From assembly GCF_036320655.1 (NCBI RefSeq), contig NZ_CP143258.1, positions 992,001-1,056,000 on the forward strand: a DNA stretch of 64,000 nucleotides, written 5' to 3'. This DNA comes from Porphyromonas pogonae (lineage in GTDB: Bacteria > Bacteroidota > Bacteroidia > Bacteroidales > Porphyromonadaceae). The position numbers and the translations under genes were made by a program. Each line of letters opens with the position of its first letter. Positions within the stretch are counted from its first letter, which is position 1. This document shows positions 8,419 through 17,219 of the stretch, piece by piece. The notes under the pieces were generated by a model. It worked only from the letters and a program-made list of their open reading frames with translations. It ran no database searches and was not told where the DNA came from.

Positions 8419-8493
8419 CGGGGTGTAGCGCAGTCCGGTTAGCGCACCTGCTTTGGGAGCAGGGGGTCCCAGGTTCGAATCCTGGTACCCCGA
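8419..8493 (+). tRNA. tRNA-Pro(TGG)
   Basis: A complete cloverleaf can be folded. The acceptor stem CGGGGTG pairs with TACCCCG (8486-8492) and the discriminator is A8493. The anticodon arm CCTGC-TTTGGGA-GCAGG places TGG at positions 34-36, and the T arm CCAGG-TTCGAAT-CCTGG is canonical. CCA is not encoded. A perfect terminator follows 7 bp later. Confidence 0.97.
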
Positions 8494-8500
8494 CTTAAAT

Positions 8501-8545
8501 AAGGTATTCGATATGTTGTAAAACATCGAATACCTTTTGTTTTTT
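8501..8545 (+). terminator. Intrinsic terminator after tRNA-Pro
   Basis: A perfect 12-bp stem (AAGGTATTCGAT at 8501-8512, ATCGAATACCTT at 8525-8536) is followed by a T-rich tract (TTGTTTTTT). Confidence 0.93.
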
Positions 8546-8551
8546 CCTATC

Positions 8552-8577
8552 TCCGCCACAGTAGAGTTGTGGGCGGA
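8552..8577 (+). promoter_or_regulatory. Hairpin in the leader of the xanthine permease gene
   Basis: TCCGCC-ACA pairs with TGT-(G)-GGCGGA around a 7-nt loop, 60 bp before the permease start. It has no T tract and does not match the conserved core of the purine riboswitch, so any regulatory role is speculative. Confidence 0.3.
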
Positions 8578-8637
8578 TAGAGCCTGGTGCGAAATGAAGA
8601 TAGCAATAATCCTTCACCCTAATCATATTTAAACGGA

Positions 8638-9987
8638 ATGAGCGACACTAACACCCAGTCTATCGAGACTACTCCTATTGCCAAAGCTGATCTTATTTAT
8701 CGCATAGAAGATAAGCCCTCTTTCAAAGACAGTTTCTTTGCGGCAATACAACACCTTCTTGCTATTTTTGTGGGTATTATTACGCCCCCTCTTATTATTG
8801 CTGATGCTTTGGGCTGTGATGTCACTACCAAAGCATTTTTGGTATCTATGTCTCTCTTTGCATCGGGTATATCTACATTTATCCAGTGTCGACGGGTGGG
8901 CCCTTTGGGTGCCGGGCTTCTTTGTGTCCAGGGTACTAGTTTCTCTTTTATAGGGCCTATTATATCAGCTGGTCTTGTGGGCGGGCTTCCGCTTATCTTC
9001 GGTTGTACTATTGCTGCCGCACCGGTGGAGATGATTGTAAGCCGCACTTTTCGTTACCTCAAAAAAGTAATCACTCCCTTAGTTTCAGGTATTGTGGTAC
9101 TACTTATTGGCCTTAGTCTTGTCAAAGTAGGCATATTCTCATGCGGAGGCGGACAGACAGCTATGCAAACCGGGACCTTCGGTACTGCTGAGAACATACT
9201 CATAGCAGCCGTAGTGCTGGTGAGTGTGCTGTTGTTTAACAAAAGCGGGAATAAATATCTCCGCATGAGTTCCATTGTGCTGGGCCTTATCTTGGGGTAT
9301 CTTCTTGCCTTGGTAATGGGACATGTCAGCTTTGCTTCTTTCGGACAATCAAGCCAAGCTTTGTTCAATATCCCTACACCCTTTAAGTATGGGCTTGATT
9401 TTAATATTTCCTCTTTTATCGCCATGGCTTTGATTTATATGATCACCGCTATTGAGGCTACAGGCGATATTACCGCCAACTCCCTCATCTCGGGTGAAGA
9501 TATTGAAGGGGAAAAGTATCTCAAGAGAGTCTCAGGCGGTGTGATGGCTGATGGTTTCAACTCTTTACTTGCGGGTATTTTCAACTCATTTCCCAATTCC
9601 ATCTTTGCACAAAACAATGGTATCATACAGCTTACAGGCGTAGCCAGTCGCAGGGTGGGATATTATATTGCAGCCATGTTGTTGATCTTGGGCATATTCC
9701 CCGGTATTGGACTCGTTTTCTCTCTCATGCCTGACCCTGTATTGGGAGGAGCTACATTGTTGATGTTTGGCACTGTGGCAGCAGCAGGTATACGTATCAT
9801 AGCATCACAGGATATCGATCGCAAGGCCACTATGGTTTTAGCCATCAGTTTGTCTCTCGGTTTGGGAGTGGAGCTTATGCCCGATATCCTCAAAGCCGCA
9901 CCGGAGAGCATCAGGGCAATCTTTTCTTCGGGTATCACTACCGGTGGTATAGCTGCTATTATATCCAATATAGTTGTTCGTAAATAG
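8638..9987 (+). CDS. NCS2 family xanthine/uracil permease
   Basis: 449-aa polytopic membrane protein of the nucleobase:cation symporter-2 family (UraA/XanQ/PbuX). Family motifs visible are QHLLAIFVGIITPPL near the N terminus, GLLCVQGTSFSFIGP in the early helices, and AIEATGDITANSLISGE followed by ADGFNSLLAGIFNSFPNSIFAQNNG, which holds the substrate-site Glu and the FNSFPN signature of the xanthine/urate branch. The gene is 30 bp upstream of xpt, which phosphoribosylates xanthine, so the pair forms a xanthine salvage operon ending at the terminator near 10650. Xanthine is therefore the likeliest substrate, with urate or uracil less likely. Confidence 0.9.
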   Translation: MSDTNTQSIETTPIAKADLIYRIEDKPSFKDSFFAAIQHLLAIFVGIITPPLIIADALGCDVTTKAFLVSMSLFASGISTFIQCRRVGPLGAGLLCVQGTSFSFIGPIISAGLVGGLPLIFGCTIAAAPVEMIVSRTFRYLKKVITPLVSGIVVLLIGLSLVKVGIFSCGGGQTAMQTGTFGTAENILIAAVVLVSVLLFNKSGNKYLRMSSIVLGLILGYLLALVMGHVSFASFGQSSQALFNIPTPFKYGLDFNISSFIAMALIYMITAIEATGDITANSLISGEDIEGEKYLKRVSGGVMADGFNSLLAGIFNSFPNSIFAQNNGIIQLTGVASRRVGYYIAAMLLILGIFPGIGLVFSLMPDPVLGGATLLMFGTVAAAGIRIIASQDIDRKATMVLAISLSLGLGVELMPDILKAAPESIRAIFSSGITTGGIAAIISNIVVRK

Positions 9988-10017
9988 ATTGCCTATAACC
10001 AATAAACTTTAAGTGAA

Positions 10018-10584
10018 ATGGAACTTTTAAAACAGAGAATTTTGCAAGACGGGAAGTGTTTCCCCGGAGGTATCCTTAAAGTAGATAGCTTTATTAACCA
10101 TCAGATGGATCCTGCTCTGATGTACAATATCGCACAGGAATTTGCCCGTTTGTTTCAAGATAAAGGGATCAACAAGATTGTTACCATAGAAGCCAGTGGT
10201 ATAGCTCCCGCTATATTTGTGGGGTATATCATGCATTTGCCCGTGGTATTTGTAAAAAAGAAAGAGCCCAAGACGATGCATAATATGCTTAGTACTTCGG
10301 TACATTCGTTTACAAAGGACCGAGAGTATAAGGTATGTATCAGTGCAGACTTTCTTAGCTCGGATGATAAAGTGCTTTTTATCGATGACTTCCTTGCCAA
10401 TGGTAATGCTGCTCTGGGTATGTTGGATCTTATCGAACAGGCCGGTGCCGAGATCAAAGGGATGGGATTTATTATAGAAAAAGCTTTTCAGTCCGGAGGC
10501 ACTATCCTCAGAGACAAAGGTATTCATGTCGAATCTTTGGCAATCATCGAAGATCTAAGTAATTGCCGCATTGTGATACGCTGA
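10018..10584 (+). CDS. xpt: Xanthine phosphoribosyltransferase
   Basis: Cytosolic salvage enzyme converting xanthine plus PRPP to XMP. The 188-aa length equals that of Bacillus-type Xpt. The PRPP-binding loop [16 protein letters not shown] lies at about 119-134 and the N-terminal [25 protein letters not shown] segment is characteristic of the family. It is co-transcribed with the xanthine permease 30 bp upstream and is followed by a strong terminator. Confidence 0.95.
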   Translation: MELLKQRILQDGKCFPGGILKVDSFINHQMDPALMYNIAQEFARLFQDKGINKIVTIEASGIAPAIFVGYIMHLPVVFVKKKEPKTMHNMLSTSVHSFTKDREYKVCISADFLSSDDKVLFIDDFLANGNAALGMLDLIEQAGAEIKGMGFIIEKAFQSGGTILRDKGIHVESLAIIEDLSNCRIVIR

Positions 10585-10613
10585 TAACAATATACGTATA
10601 GAATCCTTTACGA

Positions 10614-10663
10614 CTATTAGAGGCAAACTGCAATGCTATGCTGTTTGCCTCTAATAGTTTTTT
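10614..10663 (+). terminator. Intrinsic terminator of the xanthine salvage operon
   Basis: A 15-bp perfect stem (10614-10628 with 10643-10657; CTATTAGAGGCAAAC and its complement) around a 14-nt loop is followed by TTTTTTA. Confidence 0.95.
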
Positions 10664-10845
10664 ATTTGGTAATACGATATTTACATTATAATATATCGAT
10701 TGATGATTTCTTTTTGAATCGCTCTTTCGATTGATCCCATTTATCATCTAACGTTTTAGGTGTTTAAGATTAGTCTGAAAATGCTTACCTTAGCGACTCA
10801 GATTAGAATAGATGTAGATTATTAATTAGGTTGGTTAAGGGAGAG

Positions 10846-11211
10846 ATGATGAAAGATAAAGAGTTTTCTTCAGAAACGTTTTATTCCCGCTGTGTAAAGG
10901 CCGGTCAACGATATTACTATATTGATGCCAAACGGGATAGTAAACAAAACGAGTATATCGTATTGACCGAGAGCAAATCCTCTGAGCCGGGAGGCAAGAT
11001 GGAGAGGCACCGTATATTTATCTATAAGGAGGATTTTGAGAAATTCAAAGAAGCTTTTGGCGATGTGATGTTGCATATCGGTAATGAGCAGGAGGAGATT
11101 GATTCTACTTTGGATTTGATAAGCCCTTTGAAAATGAATTTGGGTGAAGCGGATTCGGAATCTCTGATAGACGACGATTCATTACCCATTAAACTCGACT
11201 GGCCCGAATAA
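10846..11211 (+). CDS. PUR-domain nucleic-acid-binding protein (DUF3276)
   Basis: 121-aa protein of the bacterial PUR-alpha-like family (DUF3276), predicted to bind single-stranded DNA or RNA. The core (FYSRCVKAGQRYYYIDAKR, DEYIVLTESK-like strand, ERHRIFIYKEDFEKF) matches the PUR repeat pattern of strands followed by a helix; the C-terminal tail is acidic and ends in KLDWPE. The ATG at 10846 is chosen because a purine-rich AAGGGAGAG lies just before it; an upstream in-frame TTG at 10831 is less likely. Targets and regulation are unknown. Confidence 0.8.
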   Translation: MMKDKEFSSETFYSRCVKAGQRYYYIDAKRDSKQNEYIVLTESKSSEPGGKMERHRIFIYKEDFEKFKEAFGDVMLHIGNEQEEIDSTLDLISPLKMNLGEADSESLIDDDSLPIKLDWPE

Positions 11212-11219
11212 AACAATAA

Positions 11220-11621
11220 ATGAGATTTAGTTATAAAACTCTCTATGCGACGGCTGCTATAGTGTGGCTGATTGCAGGGGGCAATGTTTTGCGCATTGGT
11301 ATTAAGTCATGGAGTGCTACGGACTCTTTAGTTATTCAGTTACTTTGGCTCGTAATATCGATATCTTTTTTCGGGTTCTTTATATTCCCGAAAGTTGTAA
11401 AGAAGAATGTTGCTTTTATTGAAAAGTCTGAGGAGAATAGACTACCTCTCTATAAATGCTTTACCAAGGAAGCTTGGTACATCATGATATTTATGATATC
11501 ATTGGGAGTAATGTTGCGTGTGTTTTCTTTAGTACCGGATGTGTTTATTGCCGGTTTTTACACGGGACTTGGCTCTGCTTTGATGATAACGGCTACCCGA
11601 TATATTCGGTTGATATTCTAA
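11220..11621 (+). CDS. Small four-helix membrane protein, unknown function
   Basis: 133 aa with four predicted transmembrane segments (about 8-24, 37-56, 86-103 and 108-126) and a short basic loop (FPKVVKKNVAF). No catalytic motif is visible and I do not recognise a characterised family. It follows the PUR gene by 8 bp and is probably co-transcribed with it. Its 3' end carries the promoter of mtaB. Confidence 0.6.
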   Translation: MRFSYKTLYATAAIVWLIAGGNVLRIGIKSWSATDSLVIQLLWLVISISFFGFFIFPKVVKKNVAFIEKSEENRLPLYKCFTKEAWYIMIFMISLGVMLRVFSLVPDVFIAGFYTGLGSALMITATRYIRLIF

Positions 11622-11628
11622 TCGTTAT

Positions 11629-11636
11629 TATCTTTG
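11629..11636 (+). promoter_or_regulatory. -7 box (TATCTTTG) of mtaB
   Basis: TATCTTTG matches TAnnTTTG and sits 34 bp before the ATG at 11670. It shows that the in-frame TTG at 11634, which lies inside the box, cannot be the start codon. Confidence 0.6.
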
Positions 11637-11669
11637 TACCCATTGAGGGTTTCTCACAATTACTTTTTC

Positions 11670-12980
11670 ATGACTGACAATTCAATATTCGAGAATAAGA
11701 AAGCTGCGTATTTTACGCTGGGGTGTAAGCTCAACTTTGCCGAGACTTCTACCATTGGTAAAGCCTTGTTTGACCAAGGTGTAAGGAGAGCTCGTGAAGG
11801 TGAGGTGGCTGATATATGTGTTGTAAACACATGCTCTGTCACGGAACTGGCGGACAAAAAGTGTCGCGGTATCATACGCAAGATACAAAAAGACCATCCC
11901 GGTGCATTTGTGGTAGTCACCGGTTGCTATGCACAGCTCAAGCCTGATGAAGTGAGCCATATCAAGGGGGTCAACTTGGTTCTGGGAGCTGAGCAGAAGC
12001 TTGATGTGGTCAAATATCTGCAACAAATAGATTCGCTCAAGAAAGATAAGCATGAAGTTATTTCTTCTGCAACAAAAGATATCCGCACCTTCCAACCCGG
12101 TTGCTCATCAGACGACCGCACACGTCATTTCCTCAAAGTTCAGGATGGCTGTGACTATCACTGTACTTATTGCACCATACCCAAAGCACGCGGACGTAGC
12201 CGCAACGGTACTATAGACTCATTGGTACAGCAGGCTCGTGACGTAGCTGACTCCGGTGGTAAGGAGATTGTTCTCACCGGGGTCAACATTGGTGATTTCG
12301 GTCGCACCACAGGTGAGACGTTTATCGATCTTATCAAAGCATTGGATGATGTGGAGGGGATAGAGCGTTACAGGATTAGTTCTATCGAACCCAATTTACT
12401 TTCAGATAAAATCATTGAGTTTTGTGCCTCTTCCAAGCGTTTTGCTCCCCACTTCCATATTCCGCTCCAAAGCGGGAGTGATGAGGTATTGCGTTTGATG
12501 AAGCGCAGATATGATACAGATTTGTTTCGTCGTCGCATAGAGCATATCAAGAAAGTAATGCCTGGTGCTTTTATCGGTGTAGATGTTATTGTGGGTACAC
12601 GAGGCGAGAGCCCTGAGCTTTTCGATGAGTGTTTTGAATTTCTCCAAAGCATTCCATTTTCCCAATTGCATGTTTTCAGTTATTCGGAAAGACCCGGCAC
12701 CAAAGCTCTCGAAATACCTTATGTGGTAGATACAAGGGAAAAGCATCGACGCAGTCAACGTTTGCTTGAACTTTCTGAGCAGAAACTCGCAGTTTTCTAT
12801 GCTGCGGAAATTAACAAACCTCACAAGGTCCTTTGGGAAAACTCGGAAAAAGAAGGATACATGACCGGTTTTACCGAAAACTATGTGCGTGTAGGTAAGC
12901 CTTTCGATGCAAATTCCATCGGTAGGGTAGAGACTTGTATACCGCGTGAGTTCAGTGAAGATAAAACCTTTTTGATATAA
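11670..12980 (+). CDS. mtaB: tRNA t6A37 methylthiotransferase MtaB
   Basis: Radical-SAM enzyme that converts t6A37 to ms2t6A37 in tRNAs reading ANN codons. The N-terminal UPF0004 domain starts with AAYFTLGCKLNFAETS and carries three cysteines (GCK, NTCSVT, GCYAQ) for the auxiliary cluster. The radical-SAM motif CDYHCTYC follows in QDGCDYHCTYCTIPKARG, and a TRAM-like C terminus closes the protein (436 aa). The LGCKLNxxE form distinguishes MtaB from MiaB and RimO. The start is ATG 11670, downstream of the promoter box. The LpxL-like gene begins 10 bp after the stop, so the two may be co-transcribed. Confidence 0.92.
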   Translation: MTDNSIFENKKAAYFTLGCKLNFAETSTIGKALFDQGVRRAREGEVADICVVNTCSVTELADKKCRGIIRKIQKDHPGAFVVVTGCYAQLKPDEVSHIKGVNLVLGAEQKLDVVKYLQQIDSLKKDKHEVISSATKDIRTFQPGCSSDDRTRHFLKVQDGCDYHCTYCTIPKARGRSRNGTIDSLVQQARDVADSGGKEIVLTGVNIGDFGRTTGETFIDLIKALDDVEGIERYRISSIEPNLLSDKIIEFCASSKRFAPHFHIPLQSGSDEVLRLMKRRYDTDLFRRRIEHIKKVMPGAFIGVDVIVGTRGESPELFDECFEFLQSIPFSQLHVFSYSERPGTKALEIPYVVDTREKHRRSQRLLELSEQKLAVFYAAEINKPHKVLWENSEKEGYMTGFTENYVRVGKPFDANSIGRVETCIPREFSEDKTFLI

Positions 12981-12990
12981 TAAAAAGCTT

Positions 12991-13923
12991 ATGACCTTCA
13001 TTGAAAAACTCCGTTATATTTTTTACAAGCAACAAATAAAGCGTGTGGCTCACAACCGGTCGTGGTGGATTTATTATAAGAGCCTTATCCTCGCTTTTAT
13101 TATAAAAGATATTGTACGCTATAGGCGTTCCACTGTAAGGACCAATTTGCTTCAGAGTTTTCCTGAAAAGGATCTAAGGCAGATAAAAGATATAGAGAAC
13201 GGGTTTTACAAGCATTTTGCTCTACTTATTCTTAGTTCTCCCAAACTCCTCTATTTGCCGGAAGAAAAGATACGTCAGCACTTGATTCTTGAGAATGTGG
13301 AGCTCTTTGCAGAGCTTAAGGCACAGGGATTCCCTGCTGTGATGATGATGATGGGGCATTACGGCAATTGGGAGCTTTTTAGCGGAGCACAATCTTATTT
13401 CGATCCCATAGGCGTACGCCAAAACCAGATCTACCGCCCACTCAAAGATAGAGCACTGGACAAGCTGATGAAAGAATTGAGAGAGAGAAACGGATCTATA
13501 TGTATTGCCAAAGATGATGTAGGTCGGTCTTTACTCAGCTTTGTACGACAGCCACAGTCAGAAATGCAGATTCTTGCTTTTATATCTGATCAGACGCCAA
13601 GTAAGATTAATATTCATTATTGGACAAACTTCTTGAATCAGCCTTCAGCTTTCTTTACCGGGTCCGAACGTTTGGCAAAAAAACTAAATCTGCCTGTTGT
13701 TTACATGGATGTTTCAAGACAAGGCCGTTTTGAATATAAAGGGCGTTTCGAACTCATCACCAAAACGCCTCGTGAATGTGCTCCTAATGAGATCATAGAG
13801 AAATATGCACGCCTTATGGAGCGTACTATACTCCGTGCCCCACAGTACTGGCTCTGGAGTCACAAGCGCTGGAAGCATGATGTGAACAGCTTTCCGCATG
13901 TCGATAAAGTTGCAGGCTTGTAG
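12991..13923 (+). CDS. LpxL/HtrB-family lipid A acyltransferase
   Basis: 310-aa inner-membrane-associated acyltransferase of the LpxL/LpxM family. The catalytic HX4(D/E) motif is visible as GHYGNWE at about 122-128, followed by a RPLKDRALDKLM stretch and the Q-T-P substrate loop (AFISDQTPS) typical of the family; the C-terminal APQYWLWSHKRWK block is also diagnostic. The likely role is transfer of a secondary acyl chain to lipid A. It lies between mtaB and a glycosyltransferase, probably in one transcript. Which acyl position it serves cannot be read. Confidence 0.88.
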   Translation: MTFIEKLRYIFYKQQIKRVAHNRSWWIYYKSLILAFIIKDIVRYRRSTVRTNLLQSFPEKDLRQIKDIENGFYKHFALLILSSPKLLYLPEEKIRQHLILENVELFAELKAQGFPAVMMMMGHYGNWELFSGAQSYFDPIGVRQNQIYRPLKDRALDKLMKELRERNGSICIAKDDVGRSLLSFVRQPQSEMQILAFISDQTPSKINIHYWTNFLNQPSAFFTGSERLAKKLNLPVVYMDVSRQGRFEYKGRFELITKTPRECAPNEIIEKYARLMERTILRAPQYWLWSHKRWKHDVNSFPHVDKVAGL

Positions 13924-13976
13924 CATCTTTGTAACAAGAACGATAATAGTGTTGATTTAATACCCAAGTCATATTC

Positions 13977-15017
13977 ATGGAGAAGGAAGTAGCCGTAATA
14001 GTCCTCAATTGGAACGGACGTAAGTTGTTGGAAGAGTTCATGCCGTCATGGACTCAATATACACCGCAGGATGTAGCAGAGCTTATCCTCGTGGACAATG
14101 GTTCCGATGATGACTCGGTCGCGTTTATGCATGAGCATTACCCTGATGTAAAACTCATCGATTACGATCAGAATTATGGCTTTGCCGAGGGGTACAACCG
14201 CGCTGTACAATCCGTCAAGCATCCTATTGTAGTATTGCTCAACAGTGATGCCGCTTTGTCCCAGGACTGGCTTTCCCAACCTCTACAGCTCCTTCACAGT
14301 GATAAGCGCATAGCAGCCGTACAGCCCAAAATACGTGCTTGCCGTAATCCTGAATATTTTGAGTATGCCGGTGGTGCCGGTGGCTTTATTGATAGGTTGG
14401 GCTACCCTTTTTGTAGAGGACGCATTTTTGATACGGTAGAGAAAGATCAGGGACAATATGATGATGTCACTGATATCTTCTGGGCTTCGGGTGCTTGCCT
14501 CATCATTCGTCGGGATGTATACATCGAGTGCGGGGGATTGGACGCGCGCTTCTTTGCCCATCAGGAAGAGATAGATCTTTGCTGGCGTATCAATGCTCGT
14601 GGCTATCGTATAGTATATGCTCCCTCATCAGTAGTATATCATGTAGGAGGAGCCAGCTTGGATATGAATAGTCCTCGTAAATGTTATCTCAATTTCCGCA
14701 ACAACTTGGTGATGCTTTACAAAAATATTCCTTCGGACAAACTTCGTCGTGTCCTTTCGCGACGATTCTTTTTGGACTACATGTCTGCCGTGATGTTTCT
14801 GCTCAAGGGCAACACTGCCAATTTCAAAGCAGTACTCAAGGCACGTAAGGATTTTATGGCTATGAGATCTACGTTCAGACTTGCCCGAAAGGAGAACTTG
14901 GCTGCAACCAAACAATCTCAACCTCGTGCCATAGCTCCCTTTTGTATTGTGAGCCAGTATTACCTGTTGCGTCGCAATACATTCTCACAGCTTCCACACA
15001 AGCATGTGAGTAAGTAA
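13977..15017 (+). CDS. GT2 family glycosyltransferase (rhamnosyltransferase-like)
   Basis: 346-aa GT-A fold glycosyltransferase. The nucleotide-sugar domain begins with VAVIVLNWNGRKLLEE and LILVDNGSDDDS; the metal-binding motif appears as LLNSDAAL near residue 90, and FFAHQEEIDLCWR holds the ED-x-DL-W catalytic region of the WcaE/RfbN-like branch. The C-terminal part has hydrophobic segments compatible with membrane association. It follows the LpxL-like gene and may act on surface glycans, but donor and acceptor are unknown. Confidence 0.85.
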   Translation: MEKEVAVIVLNWNGRKLLEEFMPSWTQYTPQDVAELILVDNGSDDDSVAFMHEHYPDVKLIDYDQNYGFAEGYNRAVQSVKHPIVVLLNSDAALSQDWLSQPLQLLHSDKRIAAVQPKIRACRNPEYFEYAGGAGGFIDRLGYPFCRGRIFDTVEKDQGQYDDVTDIFWASGACLIIRRDVYIECGGLDARFFAHQEEIDLCWRINARGYRIVYAPSSVVYHVGGASLDMNSPRKCYLNFRNNLVMLYKNIPSDKLRRVLSRRFFLDYMSAVMFLLKGNTANFKAVLKARKDFMAMRSTFRLARKENLAATKQSQPRAIAPFCIVSQYYLLRRNTFSQLPHKHVSK

Positions 15018-15025
15018 TTGCTTTA

Positions 15026-16468
15026 CTATTCTTGCAGCATTCCCTTGGGGGTATTGACCAGATAAAGCTTTTCCGATGCTCGCGTGATAGCTGTATAAAG
15101 CCATCTCAGCAATTGTATATCCGAGGGTAATAAGCTCAGGAACCCCATATCTATAAATACACAAGGCCATTGCCCGCCCTGTGCTTTATGGCATGTAAGG
15201 GCATAAGCATATTTGACCTCTATCGCACCCCAAAAAGGATCTTTTTTTATCGCCTTCCGTCTTTCTGTTACGGAGGTTATATGCTCATAGTCTTTCTCTA
15301 CTTCCCTATAGAATCGTTCGCGTGCATTGTATGACAATTGCGCTTCTTCCTTGGTCAACGAGCTCAAGAGTAATCTGACCTCCATTTCTTCATCCCGCTC
15401 ATCCGCCAGGATAGTAACATCTGCAAAATGAAGTCCGTATAGATCATAATATTTATGGATCCTCCGTACTGTGATAGTCTCACCGTTGGCCAGAAAGTCC
15501 GATTTATCTTTGTTCTTGGCATAGCCGTAATTGTTACGGGCTATCATCAGTCTTTCTCCTCTTACCAGCATCTCCTCATAGTTGAGGACTTGCCCCCTGA
15601 TCCCCATGTTGTATGCCAGCGCTCTTTTGTTGGAGTAGGTGATGATATTGCAATTTTCAGGTTCGTAGTCACGGTAAGCGAGGTCGATAGTCTCGATGAG
15701 CTCAGCTCCCGTAATCGCCTCTACATCTCCAAAGCCTTTTACCTTGAGCGCAAAGCTGATGTTATCTGTACACCCTTTTGACACACATTCATCTTGCAGT
15801 CTTCTCAGCATGGTGGCGTTGTAGAGTATGCCGCTCTCGCTCTCTTGTCGCACCACATCGGTAAGTTCGGCTTCATATATCTTCATTCCATAGGTCTTTT
15901 CCAGCAGAGTAGCGTTGAGAGCGGGGCTTAGTTGAGTGCCTACGGGGGGCAGCTGAGCCGTATCACCTGATAGGATGAGTTTGCAGCCATTACTATTCCA
16001 CACAAAAGCCAAAAGATCTGCCAAAAGATTACCTGATCCGAAGGGAGTAGGCTCATGGCTGCCCTCTCCTATCATCGAAGCTTCGTCTACAATAAATAAT
16101 ATACCACCTTTGTTGCTACTACTATTCAGTTTGAAGCTGCCACCCTCCTCCGGGGTTGCGGCTGAGGCTCTGTATATACGGCGGTGAATGGTATGCGCAG
16201 GTCTCCTTGACGTATAAGAAAGAACCTTGGAAGCCCTGCCTGTAGAGGCCATAAGTCCTACAGATACACCTACTTCTTCCATTACTGCTACTACGGCAGA
16301 TAGCAGGGCTGTTTTTCCTGTGCCTGCATATCCTTTGAGTATAAAAAGTGAATAAGGAGAAGGGTCGTTCAAGTAATTTTGAAGCTGTAAAATGGCTTCT
16401 TTTTGACTTGATGTAGGAATAAATTGCAATTTTTTTATAATTTGACCCTCTAAAGAATTGTCCTTCAT
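15026..16468 (-). CDS. RecD-like ATP-dependent DNA helicase (superfamily 1)
   Basis: 480-aa SF1 helicase of the short RecD2/AAA_30 type. Walker A is GYAGTGKTALL at about 45-55, Walker B is FIVDEASMIG, a motif III-like LILSGDTAQLPPVG follows, and the C-terminal UvrD_C_2 part has YALTCHKAQGGQW (motif V/VI region) ending in RWLYTAITRASEKLYLV. It lacks the long N-terminal extension of full RecD2 and no RecB/RecC partner is nearby, so it probably acts alone in repair or replication-fork processing. It converges with the glycosyltransferase, 8 bp between stops, without a visible terminator. Confidence 0.87.
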   Translation of the reverse strand: MKDNSLEGQIIKKLQFIPTSSQKEAILQLQNYLNDPSPYSLFILKGYAGTGKTALLSAVVAVMEEVGVSVGLMASTGRASKVLSYTSRRPAHTIHRRIYRASAATPEEGGSFKLNSSSNKGGILFIVDEASMIGEGSHEPTPFGSGNLLADLLAFVWNSNGCKLILSGDTAQLPPVGTQLSPALNATLLEKTYGMKIYEAELTDVVRQESESGILYNATMLRRLQDECVSKGCTDNISFALKVKGFGDVEAITGAELIETIDLAYRDYEPENCNIITYSNKRALAYNMGIRGQVLNYEEMLVRGERLMIARNNYGYAKNKDKSDFLANGETITVRRIHKYYDLYGLHFADVTILADERDEEMEVRLLLSSLTKEEAQLSYNARERFYREVEKDYEHITSVTERRKAIKKDPFWGAIEVKYAYALTCHKAQGGQWPCVFIDMGFLSLLPSDIQLLRWLYTAITRASEKLYLVNTPKGMLQE

Positions 16469-16522
16469 ACTACAAATTGTATATTTGTGCTTGCTAAGTT
16501 ACTCTTTTTAGAGATTATCGGC

Positions 16523-16530
16523 TAATTTTG
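16523..16530 (+). promoter_or_regulatory. -7 box of the 16584-18070 gene pair
   Basis: TAATTTTG fits TAnnTTTG, 54 bp before the first ATG, in the divergent region shared with the RecD-like gene. No clear TTTG lies upstream. Confidence 0.5.
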
Positions 16531-16583
16531 TACACTAACTAAATATTTAAGGCGAGAATTAATATCAAATTAAAAATATAAAG

Positions 16584-17219
16584 ATGAAAACAGTTTTCAA
16601 AGTATTAGTAGGGCTTGCTGCCGTTTTGCTGGCATATCTTACCTTTATGAGTGTGTATACTCCTGTACAGTTTGATAAAAAGCAGACAGAACGTGAAAAG
16701 TTAATTGAGAAGAGACTTAAGAAAATTGCCAACTACGAAGCCGCTTTCGAGAACGTGTACGGACGTTACGCTACAGGTCCCGAATTGGTGTCGTTTTTGG
16801 AAAATGGTAAAGTGTTCTATGTCAATGCTGAGGGTGAGTACACCGATGCTATGCGTGAGAAAGGTCTTACTGAAAAACAAGCAGCTGCGCAAGGTTTGAT
16901 CAAGCGTGATACTACTTGGATCAATGCTAAGGATTCGCTGGTCAAGGATAATACAGACATAACCGACCTTCTGAATGTTCCCGGCGTTTCCGGCAAGACT
17001 ATCGCTGTGGATACTGCTTACATCCAGCAAATCGTAGGTGTGGACACTATAGCTGTACCGGTATTTCAAGCAAGTGTGAAGTTTGAAGACTATTTGGGTG
17101 ATTTGGATAAGGTACGTTTGCAACAGAAGGTTACTCAGGCCAAGTCTAAAGCTCATGGTTTCCCCGGTTTGAAGATCGGTTCTTTGACAGAAGTTAAAAA
17201 CACCGGTAACTGGGAGTAA
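16584..17219 (+). CDS. Conserved membrane-anchored protein, unknown function
   Basis: 211 aa with one N-terminal transmembrane segment (about residues 5-24) and a charged, probably periplasmic body containing a short heptad-like stretch (QTEREKLIEKRLKKI). I do not recognise a named domain. It overlaps the DUF3822 gene by 1 bp (TAATG), so the two are translationally coupled. Similar proteins occur next to DUF3822 in Bacteroidales, which is recollection rather than something shown here. Confidence 0.6.
   Translation: MKTVFKVLVGLAAVLLAYLTFMSVYTPVQFDKKQTEREKLIEKRLKKIANYEAAFENVYGRYATGPELVSFLENGKVFYVNAEGEYTDAMREKGLTEKQAAAQGLIKRDTTWINAKDSLVKDNTDITDLLNVPGVSGKTIAVDTAYIQQIVGVDTIAVPVFQASVKFEDYLGDLDKVRLQQKVTQAKSKAHGFPGLKIGSLTEVKNTGNWE

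Noticed and set aside
8174-8428. 84-aa ORF upstream of tRNA-Pro
   Set aside because: It runs through the tRNA promoter and into the tRNA gene, and has no family features.
8546-8637. Purine riboswitch in front of the xanthine permease
   Set aside because: A hairpin is present but none of the conserved purine-riboswitch junction sequence; context alone is not enough.
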